Shown here: positions 11,055 through 19,960 of the stretch, in pieces
How the letters are laid out: each line of letters begins with the position of its first letter
How positions within the stretch are numbered: position 1 is the first letter of the stretch
Assembly (NCBI GenBank): GCA_025465135.1
Contig: JAODNA010000116.1
Location: 1 to 47,092 of the forward strand
DNA length: 47,092 nucleotides
Direction of reading: 5' to 3'
Source: Frankiales bacterium
Lineage (GTDB): Bacteria; Actinomycetota; Actinomycetes; Mycobacteriales; SCTD01
Program-made: the position numbers and the translations under genes
The notes under the pieces: generated by a model
Told to the model about the DNA's origin: nothing
Database searches by the model: none
Seen by the model: the letters and a program-made list of their open reading frames with translations, nothing else

Positions 11055-11933
11055 GTGCACGCCCGCATCCGATCGCCGCGCACGGCCGTGCCGGCCGTGG
11101 CGATGCTGCTCGCCCTGCTCGCGGCCGGCTGCGGGGTCCAGCCCGCCCAGGCCGGTCACTCCGCGACGGCGAGCCGCACGGTCAAGCTGCGGGTCGACGG
11201 GCGCGAGCGCAGCTACCTGCTCGAGCCGGCGCTGAGCGTCCCGGCCGGCCGGAAGGCCGCCCTCGTCGCCGTCCTGCACCAGGAGGGCGGTACGCCGGAG
11301 GGCGTGGCCAAGGAGACGGCGCTCCAGGAGCTGCGGCGGGCCGGTGCGACCCTCGTCTACCCGGCCGGCTTCGACCACTCGTGGGACGCCGGCAAGTGCT
11401 GCGGCGTGCCGAGCCGCGAGGGCGTCGACGACGTGCGCTTCCTCGACGCCGTCTACGCCGACGCGGCGAAGCAGACCCCGGTCGACAAGCACCGCGAGGC
11501 GCTCGTCGGCTACTCCAGCGGCGGTATGCTGACCTACCACTACGTCTGCGCACGCCCCGGCCACCTCGCCGTCGCCGTTGTCGTCAGCGGATCACTGGAG
11601 AGCCCCTGCGACGCCGGCATCACCGTGCCCGACGTCCTGACGCTGCACGGGAAGGCTGACGGCACGATCGGGCTGAACCGCCCGATCTTCATCACCAAGC
11701 TCGGGCTCGCACCCCGCCCCGCAGCGAGCACCCTCGGCATCCTGACCACCAGCGCCGGGTGCGGGAAGGGCGTGACCACCCAGGTCCTCGGCGCCGAGGT
11801 GCGCCGCTGGGACGGCTGCCGCGGTGGCACCGTCGAGGCGTTGCTCATCCCCGACGCCGGTCACGGCTGGGGCAACCTCGACGCCTCGCGCCGGACGCTG
11901 GCGTTCCTTCGGCTCCGGCTGCTGGCGGGCTGA
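11055..11933 (+). CDS. Lipoprotein esterase of the PHB depolymerase/LpqC type
   Basis: 292 residues. The N-terminus is a lipoprotein signal with lipobox LAAGC (C26), so the enzyme should be anchored outside the membrane. The alpha/beta-hydrolase fold has a visible triad: S154 in GYSSGG, D202 in HGKADG and H270 in GHGW. A vicinal CC pair (115-116, GKCCGV) and other cysteines are typical of the family related to polyhydroxybutyrate depolymerase and feruloyl esterase. Substrate unknown; secreted ester or acyl-sugar hydrolysis is the family role. GTG start with GGAG upstream. The following paralogue begins 2 bases after its stop. Confidence 0.85.
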   Translation: MHARIRSPRTAVPAVAMLLALLAAGCGVQPAQAGHSATASRTVKLRVDGRERSYLLEPALSVPAGRKAALVAVLHQEGGTPEGVAKETALQELRRAGATLVYPAGFDHSWDAGKCCGVPSREGVDDVRFLDAVYADAAKQTPVDKHREALVGYSSGGMLTYHYVCARPGHLAVAVVVSGSLESPCDAGITVPDVLTLHGKADGTIGLNRPIFITKLGLAPRPAASTLGILTTSAGCGKGVTTQVLGAEVRRWDGCRGGTVEALLIPDAGHGWGNLDASRRTLAFLRLRLLAG

Positions 11934-11935
11934 CC

Positions 11936-12964
11936 ATGCGCGCGATCTTCGTACGGCGGGCGCACGTGTGGAGCTTCGGCCAGCCCGTGCTGATGCTGCT
12001 GCTGACGCTCGTCGTCGCCGTCTTCGTCGTGGCACCTCCCGCCCACAGCCCCACGGAAGGCACGGCGGCCGCGTCAACGGTCGCCGCGCTGGCCGGCTCC
12101 GTCCCGGCGCAGTCCGCCGGTCGCTCCCTCGTGCTGCCCGGCCAGGGAGCACCGGGAGACCTGGCCCCGATCGCCGGACCCGGGATGCCGGCCGGTGACG
12201 CGCGGGTCGTGCGGCTCCGCGTCGGTGGACGCGAGCGTGGATACCTGCTGCTGCCGGCGCTCGGCTTGCCGCCGGGACGGCTGGCCGCGCTCGTCGTCGT
12301 GCTGCACCAGGACGTCGGCAGCGCGCAGGCCGTCGCGGAGGGCCTGGGCCTCGACAGCCTGCGCCGCGAGGGCATCACGCTCGCCTACCCGGCCGGCGTC
12401 GGTGGCTCCTGGAACGCCGGCGCGTGCTGTGGCGTCGCCAAGACCGACGACGTCGACGACGTCGGCTTCGTTGACACCGTCCTCGACGACGTCGGGCATC
12501 ACGTCCCCATCGACGTGCACCGCCGCGCGATCGTCGGCTACTCCGGTGGCGGGATGCTCGCGTATCGCGTCCTGTGCCGAGCCCACCCTGGACTCGTGGC
12601 CGCCGTGGAGGTCAGCGGCAGCCTCGAGGCGCACTGCCCCAGCACCGTCGTGCTGCCCGACCTGCTGTCCATCCACGGCGCGAAGGACGGCACCGTCGGC
12701 CTCGTCAAGCCGGTTCACGTGACGCACCTCGGCATGTCGCCCCGGACCGTGACCTCGACGCTGAGCCTGATGACGACGCAGGCCGCCTGCGGGAAGCGCA
12801 CCACCCGCGACCGGCCGGGCGTGCGCTACGTCCACTGGCGCGGCTGTCGCGGCGGGTCGTCCATCGACCTGCAGATCGTGGCCGACGCGGGGCACGGCTG
12901 GGAGTCCGTGCAGGGGGCGATGCGGGCCATCCCGTTCCTCGAGAGCCACCTGCTCGCGGCGTAG
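11936..12964 (+). CDS. Secreted or membrane-anchored esterase, paralogue of the preceding gene
   Basis: 342 residues. ATG 11936 is used: it lies just after the upstream stop and gives a hydrophobic segment (about 17-36) acting as signal or anchor, without a lipobox. Residues 38-85 are a low-complexity Ala/Gly/Pro linker absent from the first copy. The catalytic domain keeps the triad: S203 in GYSGGG, D251 in HGAKDG and H320 in GHGWE, plus the CC pair at 164-165. It is a tandem duplicate of 11055-11933 differing mainly in how it is held at the surface. Its TAG stop abuts the convergent acyl-CoA dehydrogenase stop (TAGCTA). Confidence 0.85.
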   Translation: MRAIFVRRAHVWSFGQPVLMLLLTLVVAVFVVAPPAHSPTEGTAAASTVAALAGSVPAQSAGRSLVLPGQGAPGDLAPIAGPGMPAGDARVVRLRVGGRERGYLLLPALGLPPGRLAALVVVLHQDVGSAQAVAEGLGLDSLRREGITLAYPAGVGGSWNAGACCGVAKTDDVDDVGFVDTVLDDVGHHVPIDVHRRAIVGYSGGGMLAYRVLCRAHPGLVAAVEVSGSLEAHCPSTVVLPDLLSIHGAKDGTVGLVKPVHVTHLGMSPRTVTSTLSLMTTQAACGKRTTRDRPGVRYVHWRGCRGGSSIDLQIVADAGHGWESVQGAMRAIPFLESHLLAA

Positions 12965-14119
12965 CTACTTCAAGATCTGGCGTGCCATCACCATGCGCTG
13001 GATCTGGTTGGTGCCCTCGTAGATCTGGGTGATCTTCGCGTCGCGCATCATCCGCTCCACCGGGAAGTCCTTCGTGTAGCCGTAGCCGCCGAACAGCTGG
13101 ACCGCGTTGGTGGTGACCTCCATCGCCGTGTCGGAGGCGAACGTCTTCGACGCGCTCGACAGGAACGTGAGGTCGGCGCCGCCCCGCTCGGCGCACGCGT
13201 TGGCGACGTAGACGAGCTGGCGCGCGGCCTCGACCTTCATCGCCATGTCGGCCACCATGAACTGCACGCCCTGAAAGTCAGCGATCGCCTTCCCGAACTG
13301 CTTGCGCTCCTTGACGTAGGCAACAGCGGCGTCGAGGGCACCCTGCGCGATGCCGACGGCCTGCGCGCCGATCATCGACCGCGTGTGGTCGAGGGTCTTC
13401 AGCGCCGTGATGAACCCGGTGCCCTCCTCACCGATGAGGCGATCGGCGGGGATGCGGCAGTCCTCGAAGTAGATCTCGCACGTGGGAGATCCCTTGATGC
13501 CCATCTTGCGTTCCTTCGTGCCCACCGAGAAGCCCGGGTCGTCGGCGTGGACGACGAAGGCGGAGATGCCCTTCGCCCCCTTGGACGGGTCGGTCGTTGC
13601 CATCAGCGTGTAGTGCGTGTTGACCCCGGCGCCCGTGATCCAGCACTTCGTCCCGTTGAGCACGTAGGAGTCGCCGTCGCGGACGGCACGGGTCTTCATC
13701 GCGGCCGCGTCGCTGCCGGCCTCGCGCTCGCTGAGGGCGTAGGAGAACGTGATCTCGCCGCGTGCGACCTGCGGCAGGTAGCGCTGCTTGAGCTCCTCCG
13801 AGCCCGACAGGATCAGGCCCATCGTGCCGAGCTTGTTGCCGGCGACGATGAGGCTCGAGCTGGCGCAGACGCGCGCGACCTCCTCGACGACGATGCTGTG
13901 GGCGATCCGGTCCGCGCCTGCGCCGCCGTACTCCTCCGGGACGTGGATCGCGAGCAGGTCGGCCGACTTCAGCGCCTCGTGGACGTCCCACGGGTACTCC
14001 GCCGCCTCGTCGATCGCGGCGGCCCGGGGCGCGATCTTGTCCTCGGCCAGCTGCCGCACGGCCTTGCGGAGCAGCTGATGCTCCTCGGTCAGCGAGTAGA
14101 GGCCGTACGACGTGTCCAT
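12965..14119 (-). CDS. Acyl-CoA dehydrogenase
   Basis: 384 residues, normal length. FAD-dependent alpha,beta-dehydrogenation of an acyl-CoA, passing electrons to ETF. Seen: N-terminal helical domain, ALSEREAGSDAA (FAD/substrate signature) about 130-141, WITGAG, the QFGKAI motif, and YEGTNQIQR near the end with E368 at the usual catalytic-base position of short-chain members. Substrate chain length cannot be told. ATG at 14119; a TAGGCT box 7 bases upstream suggests a leaderless mRNA. It is divergent from ugd with only 40 bases between the start codons. Confidence 0.92.
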   Translation of the reverse strand: MDTSYGLYSLTEEHQLLRKAVRQLAEDKIAPRAAAIDEAAEYPWDVHEALKSADLLAIHVPEEYGGAGADRIAHSIVVEEVARVCASSSLIVAGNKLGTMGLILSGSEELKQRYLPQVARGEITFSYALSEREAGSDAAAMKTRAVRDGDSYVLNGTKCWITGAGVNTHYTLMATTDPSKGAKGISAFVVHADDPGFSVGTKERKMGIKGSPTCEIYFEDCRIPADRLIGEEGTGFITALKTLDHTRSMIGAQAVGIAQGALDAAVAYVKERKQFGKAIADFQGVQFMVADMAMKVEAARQLVYVANACAERGGADLTFLSSASKTFASDTAMEVTTNAVQLFGGYGYTKDFPVERMMRDAKITQIYEGTNQIQRMVMARQILK

Positions 14120-14126
14120 GGGACGC

Positions 14127-14132
14127 AGCCTA
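14127..14132 (-). promoter_or_regulatory. -10 box of the acyl-CoA dehydrogenase gene (leaderless)
   Basis: TAGGCT on the minus strand, 7 bases before the ATG at 14119. Its centre is 21 bp from the facing ugd box, so it lies about where the ugd -35 would be. Confidence 0.55.
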
Positions 14133-14147
14133 GTGACGGTCTCGCCC

Positions 14148-14153
14148 TAGGCT
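14148..14153 (+). promoter_or_regulatory. -10 box of ugd (leaderless)
   Basis: TAGGCT ends exactly 6 bases before the ugd ATG at 14160, as expected when the A of ATG is the transcription start. Confidence 0.6.
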
Positions 14154-14159
14154 GGCGGC

Positions 14160-15338
14160 ATGACGTCACGCACGCGCATCGCCGTCGCCGGCACCGGCTA
14201 CGTCGGCCTGTCCAACGCGGTCATCCTCGCGCAGAACAACACCGTCGTGGCGCTGGACATCGACCCCGAGAAGGTCGACCTCATCAACCGGCGGGAGTCG
14301 CCGATCATCGACGAGGAGCTGCAGGACTACCTGCGGAGCAAGCCGCTCGACCTCACGGCAACGCTCGATCCCGCCGAGGCCTACGACGGGGCAGAGTTCG
14401 TGATCGTCGCGACGCCCACCGACTACGACGAGAAGACCAACTACTTCAACACGGGCTCGGTCGAGTCGGTGATCGCGGATGTCGTCGCCAAGAACCCCGA
14501 CGCGACGGTCATCATCAAGTCGACGGTCCCGGTCGGCTTCACGAGGCGGATGCGGGAGGCCCACCCAGCCGCCTCGATCGTGTTCTCGCCTGAGTTCCTG
14601 CGTGAGGGCCGGGCGCTGCACGACAACCTGCACCCGTCCCGGATCATCGTCGGCGACCGCGGGGAGCGCGGGCAGCGCTTCGCCGGCCTCCTCCTCGAGG
14701 GGGCGATCGACAAGAGCTCGCCGGTGCTCCTGACGGACTCCACCGAGGCGGAGGCGGTCAAGCTGTTCGCCAACACCTACCTCGCCCTGCGGGTGGCCTA
14801 CTTCAACGAGCTCGACACCTACGCCCTGACCCACGGCCTCAACACCGGCCAGATCATCGAGGGCGTCGGGCTCGACCCGCGCATCGGCAACTACTACAAC
14901 AACCCATCCTTCGGCTACGGCGGCTACTGCCTGCCCAAGGACACCAAGCAGCTGCAGGCCAACTACACGGACGTGCCGCAGAACCTCATCAGCGCGATCG
15001 TCGACGCCAACACCACCCGCAAGGACTTCATCGCCACGGACATCCTGCGCCGCAACCCGGCCACGGTGGGTGTCTACCGGTTGATCATGAAGACCGGCTC
15101 CGACAACTTCCGCTCCTCCTCGATCCAGGGCGTCATGAAGCGGATCAAGGCCAAGGGCATCCCGGTGATCATCTACGAGCCGGCCTTCGACGGCGACTCG
15201 TTCTACAACTCCGAGGTCGTCCACGACCTGGACGAGTTCAAGAAGCGCTCGGACGTGATCATCGCCAACCGCCGCGACGAGGCGCTCGACGACGTCCACG
15301 ACAAGGTCTACACGCGCGACATCCAGGGCCGCGACTGA
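14160..15338 (+). CDS. ugd: UDP-glucose 6-dehydrogenase
   Basis: 392 residues, the short enterobacterial Ugd type. It oxidises UDP-glucose to UDP-glucuronate in two NAD+ steps in the cytosol. Seen: NAD-binding GTGYVG at 11-16, STVPVG at 121-126, the SPEFLREG substrate motif at 143-150, and the catalytic cysteine C257 in [10 protein letters not shown] with K260 beside it. The C-terminal UDP-binding domain holds [11 protein letters not shown]-glucuronate would supply acidic sugars for capsule or wall polymers, in keeping with the envelope genes upstream. A leaderless promoter precedes it. Confidence 0.94.
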   Translation: MTSRTRIAVAGTGYVGLSNAVILAQNNTVVALDIDPEKVDLINRRESPIIDEELQDYLRSKPLDLTATLDPAEAYDGAEFVIVATPTDYDEKTNYFNTGSVESVIADVVAKNPDATVIIKSTVPVGFTRRMREAHPAASIVFSPEFLREGRALHDNLHPSRIIVGDRGERGQRFAGLLLEGAIDKSSPVLLTDSTEAEAVKLFANTYLALRVAYFNELDTYALTHGLNTGQIIEGVGLDPRIGNYYNNPSFGYGGYCLPKDTKQLQANYTDVPQNLISAIVDANTTRKDFIATDILRRNPATVGVYRLIMKTGSDNFRSSSIQGVMKRIKAKGIPVIIYEPAFDGDSFYNSEVVHDLDEFKKRSDVIIANRRDEALDDVHDKVYTRDIQGRD

Positions 15339-15408
15339 GCAGCCCCCTCGCTCAGGTTAGGTAGTTCGCCTCAGGGGTTGCGGGGGGCAGCGCACCGATG
15401 CTGAGCAC

Positions 15409-17922
15409 ATGACGAGCCCCACCGCTCTCCCGCCCTGCCCCGACTGCCGCGCGCCGCTGACCGGCGGCCCGAGCTGCACGGCCTGCGGCCTGCGGCTCAC
15501 CGGCCCCGATGCGCTCCGCCTCTGGGAGGTCGACCAGGCGCTGACGGGCCTCGACGCGCACCGCACGACGCTGCTGGCCGAGCGCAACAACCTGCTCGCC
15601 GCGCTGCGGCCGGGCACGCTGCTCGGTCCCGCTCCGGTCACCCTCCCGCCGCGACCGGCACTCGCGGCATCCAGTCCCGTGGCAGCTGGTGCTGCTGGGG
15701 CTGCTGCCCCGCCCGTCGGTGCGGACTGGATGCCGCCGGTTCCGGGACCGGTCCGCGCGGAGTGGACGCCGCAGCGGGTGCAGAACACCTTGCTCGCTCT
15801 CGGGGCTCTGCTGCTGACCGTTGCCGGCATCGTGTTCGCCGCCGTCACCTACGACCGGCTCGGTGCCGGGGGCCGCGCCGTCGTGCTCGTCGCCCTCACC
15901 GCGCTCGCCGGCCTCGCGGTCCCCCGCCTCAAGGCCCGGGGCCTCGATGCCACCGCGGAGGCCGTGACCGTGGTGACCCTCGCACTCGCTGTCCTCGATG
16001 CCTATGGACTCCGCACCCTCGGCCTGGCCGCGTCGAGCGCGCCGAGCGTCTACGCAGCGGGCACGTCCCTGGCGCTCGCGGTGACCGCGGGCCTGTACGC
16101 CGCGGTCGTGCCGGTGCGCGGGCCCCGCCTCGCAGCGGTCGCTCTGGCGCACCTCCCGGTGCCGCTGCTCCTGTGGCACACCCGGGCCACGCTCGGCGAG
16201 GTCGGCCTCGCGCTCGCGCTGCTCGCTGCCGCGGATCTGGCCGCCTGGGTGGTCCTGCAGCGCACCGTCCTTCGGGACGTGCAGGCCACAGTGACAGGCG
16301 CAGGTCTGCTGACCGCCGGGTTCGCGATCGCCTTCGGTACGGCGGGTGCCTTCTTCAACGGCGAAGGCGCCGGTCAGCTCGGGCTGCTCGCACTCGCCGC
16401 ACTCCTCGCGAGCGCAGGTCTGCTCACGCGACCGGGCCTGGCACGGATCGCGCTGACAGCCCTCCCCGCCCCGCTGGTCGCGACCGCTGCGTTCGCCAGC
16501 AGCAGCGACCGGCTCGCACCCGCGCAGCAGCCCCTCGTCCTGGCCGCAGTCGGGCTGGTCGCGATGCAGGTGGCCGGGCTGCTGGCACGGCCCTGGCGGC
16601 ACGGCCCGGTGGCCGGCGCGCTCGTCGTGACGGCCTCCGCCCTGTCGACCCAGGCCGAGGCGATCGTGCAGGCCATGGCGCTGCCGCTGGGCTGGCTCGG
16701 CCGAGCCTGGACGTTGACGGGTCCCCGCGACGCCCGGCACGCCCTCTCACCCGAGCTGGTCTGGTCCGGCACGGTCGTGGCTCTGGTGGTTCTTGTCTGC
16801 GCCGCGGTGACCGTCGCCGGTGCCGGCCTGGCCCTGCACCAGCTGCGGCTGGCTGCCGCTCCCACGGCGGTGCTCCTCGTCGCGGCCGCAGTGGTGCTGC
16901 CACTCGGACTCGCCACGTCGTACTCCCTCGCCCTGGTCCTGCTGCTCGCCTCCGCGGCGGCCCTGCTCTCCTGCGGAGCCGCCGCGCGCCGCACGGACGT
17001 CTCGCTCGGCGGCCTCGGCGCGGGGACGGCCGTCGCCCTCCTCGCGGGCGCCTGGTCGGTCGCCGACCGCGACGCCAACCTGGCGACCCTGACGGTGCTG
17101 ACCGGTCTGTTCGCCGCTGTCGCCCTGCGGAGGGCTGAGGCCGCCGGCATCGCTGGGCTGACGGGCGGCGCGCTGCTGGCCGCCGGAGGGGCCGCGCGTG
17201 GACTGTCCGCGGACCAGGTGGGCGGCCTGCTGCTGATCGCTCCGGCGATGCTCGTCGCGCTGACGTTCGTGCTCGATCGCGTCCGCCGCGTCGCTGTCGA
17301 GGTCGCGGCTGCGGTGCTCGCCGCGACCGCGATCGCCCTTGCCTCCCAGGACGCGGGCTGGCTGTCGTGGACGCTCGCAACCGCCGGCCTGGTCGCCCTC
17401 GCCGATGCCCTTCACGCCGACCGCCGGCTTGTCGCCGCAGCGGGTGGCCTGCTCCTGTCCGCGAGCTCATGGGTGCGGCTGGCCGACGCGGGCGTGCACG
17501 CGCCCGAGCCGTACGTCGTCCCCTTGGGACTCGTCGCACTTGCACTCGGCTGGCTGCGGGTCCGCAGGGCGCCATCCACCCGCTCCTTCCCGGCCTACAG
17601 CCCTGGGCTGTCGCTGCTCCTCCTGCCGAGCCTGCTCGCCAGCTTCGACGACCAGACCCTCACCCGCCCGCTGCTCCTCGGCGCGGCCGCCCTCCTGGTC
17701 CTTCTCGTCGGAGCCCGGGAGCGGCTGCAGGCCCCGCTCGTCATCGGCGGTGCCGTGCTCGCCGTGGATGCGCTGCAGCTGCTCGCGCCGTACGCCGCCG
17801 CGCTGCCCCGTTGGCTGACGCTCGGAGCCGCCGGCCTGCTGCTGGTCGCCGTCGGCGCCACCTACGAGCAGCGCCGCCGCGACGTGGCCCGGATGCGCGA
17901 GCACTTCGAGGCACTCACCTAG
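15409..17922 (+). CDS. Large polytopic membrane protein, SCO7613-type
   Basis: 837 residues. The N-terminus has a zinc ribbon (C10, C13, C23, C26), then a short helical stretch (about 37-65) that may form a coiled coil, then from about residue 120 to the end an almost unbroken series of hydrophobic segments, probably twenty or more membrane helices, rich in Ala, Leu and Val. This is the layout of actinobacterial SCO7613 C-terminal-domain proteins; no function is known to me. The start is ATG 15409; GATGCT sits 6 bases upstream as a weak -10. The stop codon overlaps the -10 box of the next gene. Confidence 0.82.
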   Translation: MTSPTALPPCPDCRAPLTGGPSCTACGLRLTGPDALRLWEVDQALTGLDAHRTTLLAERNNLLAALRPGTLLGPAPVTLPPRPALAASSPVAAGAAGAAAPPVGADWMPPVPGPVRAEWTPQRVQNTLLALGALLLTVAGIVFAAVTYDRLGAGGRAVVLVALTALAGLAVPRLKARGLDATAEAVTVVTLALAVLDAYGLRTLGLAASSAPSVYAAGTSLALAVTAGLYAAVVPVRGPRLAAVALAHLPVPLLLWHTRATLGEVGLALALLAAADLAAWVVLQRTVLRDVQATVTGAGLLTAGFAIAFGTAGAFFNGEGAGQLGLLALAALLASAGLLTRPGLARIALTALPAPLVATAAFASSSDRLAPAQQPLVLAAVGLVAMQVAGLLARPWRHGPVAGALVVTASALSTQAEAIVQAMALPLGWLGRAWTLTGPRDARHALSPELVWSGTVVALVVLVCAAVTVAGAGLALHQLRLAAAPTAVLLVAAAVVLPLGLATSYSLALVLLLASAAALLSCGAAARRTDVSLGGLGAGTAVALLAGAWSVADRDANLATLTVLTGLFAAVALRRAEAAGIAGLTGGALLAAGGAARGLSADQVGGLLLIAPAMLVALTFVLDRVRRVAVEVAAAVLAATAIALASQDAGWLSWTLATAGLVALADALHADRRLVAAAGGLLLSASSWVRLADAGVHAPEPYVVPLGLVALALGWLRVRRAPSTRSFPAYSPGLSLLLLPSLLASFDDQTLTRPLLLGAAALLVLLVGARERLQAPLVIGGAVLAVDALQLLAPYAAALPRWLTLGAAGLLLVAVGATYEQRRRDVARMREHFEALT

Positions 17923-17925
17923 GGT
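17920..17925 (+). promoter_or_regulatory. -10 box of the CoA-binding protein gene, built on a stop codon
   Basis: TAGGGT: the first three bases are the TAG stop of the large membrane protein. It ends 6 bases before the ATG at 17932, giving a leaderless start. Confidence 0.5.
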
Positions 17926-17931
17926 CCACCC

Positions 17932-18330
17932 ATGAGCGAAGCGGTGCAGAAGCTGCTGGCGATGGACACCTGGGCGATCATCGGCCTGTCCAACGACCGC
18001 GGTCGCGCGGCGTACGACGTCGCGAAGTTCCTGCAGGACAAGGGAAAGCGCATCGTGCCCGTGCACCCGACCGCGCCAGTGGTGCACGGCGAGCAGGGCT
18101 ACCCGACGCTCTCGGAGATCCCCTTCGAGGTTGATGTCGTCGACTGCTTCGTCCGCAGCGAGCTGGTCGGTCCGGTCGTCGACCAGGCCGTCCGGGAAGG
18201 GGCGCAGGGCGTCTGGATGCAGCTGGGCGTCGTCGACCAGCAGGCAGCCCGCCGCGCCCACGATGCCGGCCTGCTCGTCGTCATGGACCGCTGCCCGAAG
18301 ATCGACTGGGCCGGGTTTGGGCCGCGCTAG
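17932..18330 (+). CDS. CoA-binding domain protein (YccU-like)
   Basis: 132 residues, a single Rossmann-like CoA-binding domain. Seen: [21 protein letters not shown] at the nucleotide-binding loop, PVHPTAP, and [10 protein letters not shown], all typical of the stand-alone YccU family. Members bind CoA or acyl-CoA but have no settled role. Its stop shares CTAG (18327-18330) with the convergent purE stop. Confidence 0.88.
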   Translation: MSEAVQKLLAMDTWAIIGLSNDRGRAAYDVAKFLQDKGKRIVPVHPTAPVVHGEQGYPTLSEIPFEVDVVDCFVRSELVGPVVDQAVREGAQGVWMQLGVVDQQAARRAHDAGLLVVMDRCPKIDWAGFGPR

Positions 18331-18815
18331 AGCTTCTTCTGGAGAGCGGCGTCCTTGGCCCGGGCGGTGTCCGCGAGCTCGGCCTGGAACTGCTCCATCC
18401 GCGACCGCAGCTCGTCGTCGGACGTCGCGAGGATGCGGACCGCGAGCAGCCCCGCGTTGCGTGCGCCGCCGATGCTCACCGTGGCGACCGGGACACCGGC
18501 GGGCATCTGCACGATCGACAGCAGCGAGTCCATGCCGTCGAGATGCGTCAGAGGGACGGGTACGCCGATGACCGGCAGCGGCGTCATCGACGCCACCATG
18601 CCGGGCAGGTGCGCAGCGCCGCCGGCTCCGGCGATCACCACGCGCAGCCCGCGGCCTGCCGCCTCGGAGGCCCAGTCGAGCATGTCGCGCGGGGTGCGGT
18701 GGGCAGACACGACGCGCACCTCGGACTCGACGTCGAACTCCGCGAGCGCCCTGGCCGCACCCTCCATCACGGGCCAGTCGGAGTCGCTGCCCATCACGAT
18801 GCCTACGAGGGCCAT
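18327..18815 (-). CDS. purE: N5-carboxyaminoimidazole ribonucleotide mutase
   Basis: 162 residues, normal for bacterial class I PurE. It moves the carboxyl group of N5-CAIR to give CAIR in purine synthesis. Seen: GSDSDWP at 9-15, SAHRTP with H39, and [11 protein letters not shown] in the middle, all active-site elements. ATG 18815 lies inside the last codons of purK (13-base overlap), so purK and purE are translationally coupled in one operon. Confidence 0.96.
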   Translation of the reverse strand: MALVGIVMGSDSDWPVMEGAARALAEFDVESEVRVVSAHRTPRDMLDWASEAAGRGLRVVIAGAGGAAHLPGMVASMTPLPVIGVPVPLTHLDGMDSLLSIVQMPAGVPVATVSIGGARNAGLLAVRILATSDDELRSRMEQFQAELADTARAKDAALQKKL

Positions 18816-19960
18816 TGACCGTCCTTCAGGTAGTCGGCGCCTTCGCGCGCCCGCCGCCGTACGTCGTCCAGGTCGTCGCCGAGCGCGGTGACGTGACCGA
18901 TCTTGCGACCCGGCCGCACCTCCTTGCCGTAGAGGTGAACCTTCAGCGCGGGATCGTGGGCGAACAGCATGTGCAGTCGCTCGTCGAAGCCATCGGCGTC
19001 GTCGCCGCCGAGGACGTTGGCCATGACGACCCAGGGCGCCGTCATCAGCGTGGCGCCGAGCGGGTAGTCGAGGACCGCACGCAGGTGCTGCTCGAACTGC
19101 GAGGTCCGCGCCCCTTCGATGGTCCAGTGCGCGGAGTTGTGGGGTCGCATCGCGAGCTCGTTGACGAGCAGACCGTCAGCCGTCTCGAACAGCTCGACCG
19201 CCAGCACTCCGACGACATCGAGCTCGTCGGCGAGCCGGAGCGCGAGACCTTGCGCCTCCAGGGCGCGGTCCTCGGAAAGGCCCGGCGCCGGGGCGACCAC
19301 CTCGACGCAGATGCCGGCCGACTGGACGGTCTCGACGACCGGCCAGGCGGCGGCCTGGCCGTACGGAGACCGCGCCACCACCGCAGCGAGCTCTCTCTGC
19401 AGCGGCACGAACTGCTCGGCGACCAGTCGCAGCCCCGACGAGAGCACCTCCTCCGCGTCGGCCATCGAGCCGACGACCCAGACGCCCTTGCCGTCGTAGC
19501 CGCCGGTCGCGGCCTTCAGCACCAGCGGCCAGCCGACGTGCTTGGCGAAGCCGGCCAGCTGCTCTGCCGTCGCCACCGGGCAGAAGGGCGGCACCGGTAC
19601 GCCGAGCCCCGACAGCCGTTCCCGCATCACGATCTTGTCCTGCGCATGACGGAGTGCGGCGGCGCTCGGGTAGACCTTCGTCCCCTCTGCCTCGAGGGCC
19701 TCGATCAGCCCTCCGGGCACGTGCTCGTGGTCGAACGTCACGACCTCACAGCCCGCCGCGAAGGACTGCAGGTCCTCCAGCGACGTGTGGTCGCCGATCT
19801 CGACGCCGTTGGCGACGAGGGCCGCGCTGTCGTGCGTCTTGTCGGCCAGCACCCGCAAGGACAGGCCGAGAGCGATCGCGGCCTGGTGGGTCATGCGCGA
19901 CAGCTGGCCGCCGCCCACCATGCCGACGACCGGCAGACCCATCGCCCCCCGGACGGTCAT
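18803..19960 (-). CDS. purK: N5-carboxyaminoimidazole ribonucleotide synthase
   Basis: 385 residues. ATP-dependent conversion of AIR and bicarbonate to N5-CAIR, the substrate of PurE. ATP-grasp architecture: N-terminal [11 protein letters not shown] pre-ATP-grasp motif (about 13-23), then [15 protein letters not shown] of the ATP-grasp loop, and [17 protein letters not shown], a PurK signature with metal-binding E and N. ATG 19960 is used, giving a 4-base overlap (ATGA) with the upstream phosphatase gene; a longer in-frame reading upstream is the shadow of that gene. Confidence 0.96.
   Translation of the reverse strand: MTVRGAMGLPVVGMVGGGQLSRMTHQAAIALGLSLRVLADKTHDSAALVANGVEIGDHTSLEDLQSFAAGCEVVTFDHEHVPGGLIEALEAEGTKVYPSAAALRHAQDKIVMRERLSGLGVPVPPFCPVATAEQLAGFAKHVGWPLVLKAATGGYDGKGVWVVGSMADAEEVLSSGLRLVAEQFVPLQRELAAVVARSPYGQAAAWPVVETVQSAGICVEVVAPAPGLSEDRALEAQGLALRLADELDVVGVLAVELFETADGLLVNELAMRPHNSAHWTIEGARTSQFEQHLRAVLDYPLGATLMTAPWVVMANVLGGDDADGFDERLHMLFAHDPALKVHLYGKEVRPGRKIGHVTALGDDLDDVRRRAREGADYLKDGQWPS

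Noticed and set aside
15345-15378. CCCCT/AGGGG pair before the large membrane protein gene
   Set aside because: A five-base match around a long loop is within chance.
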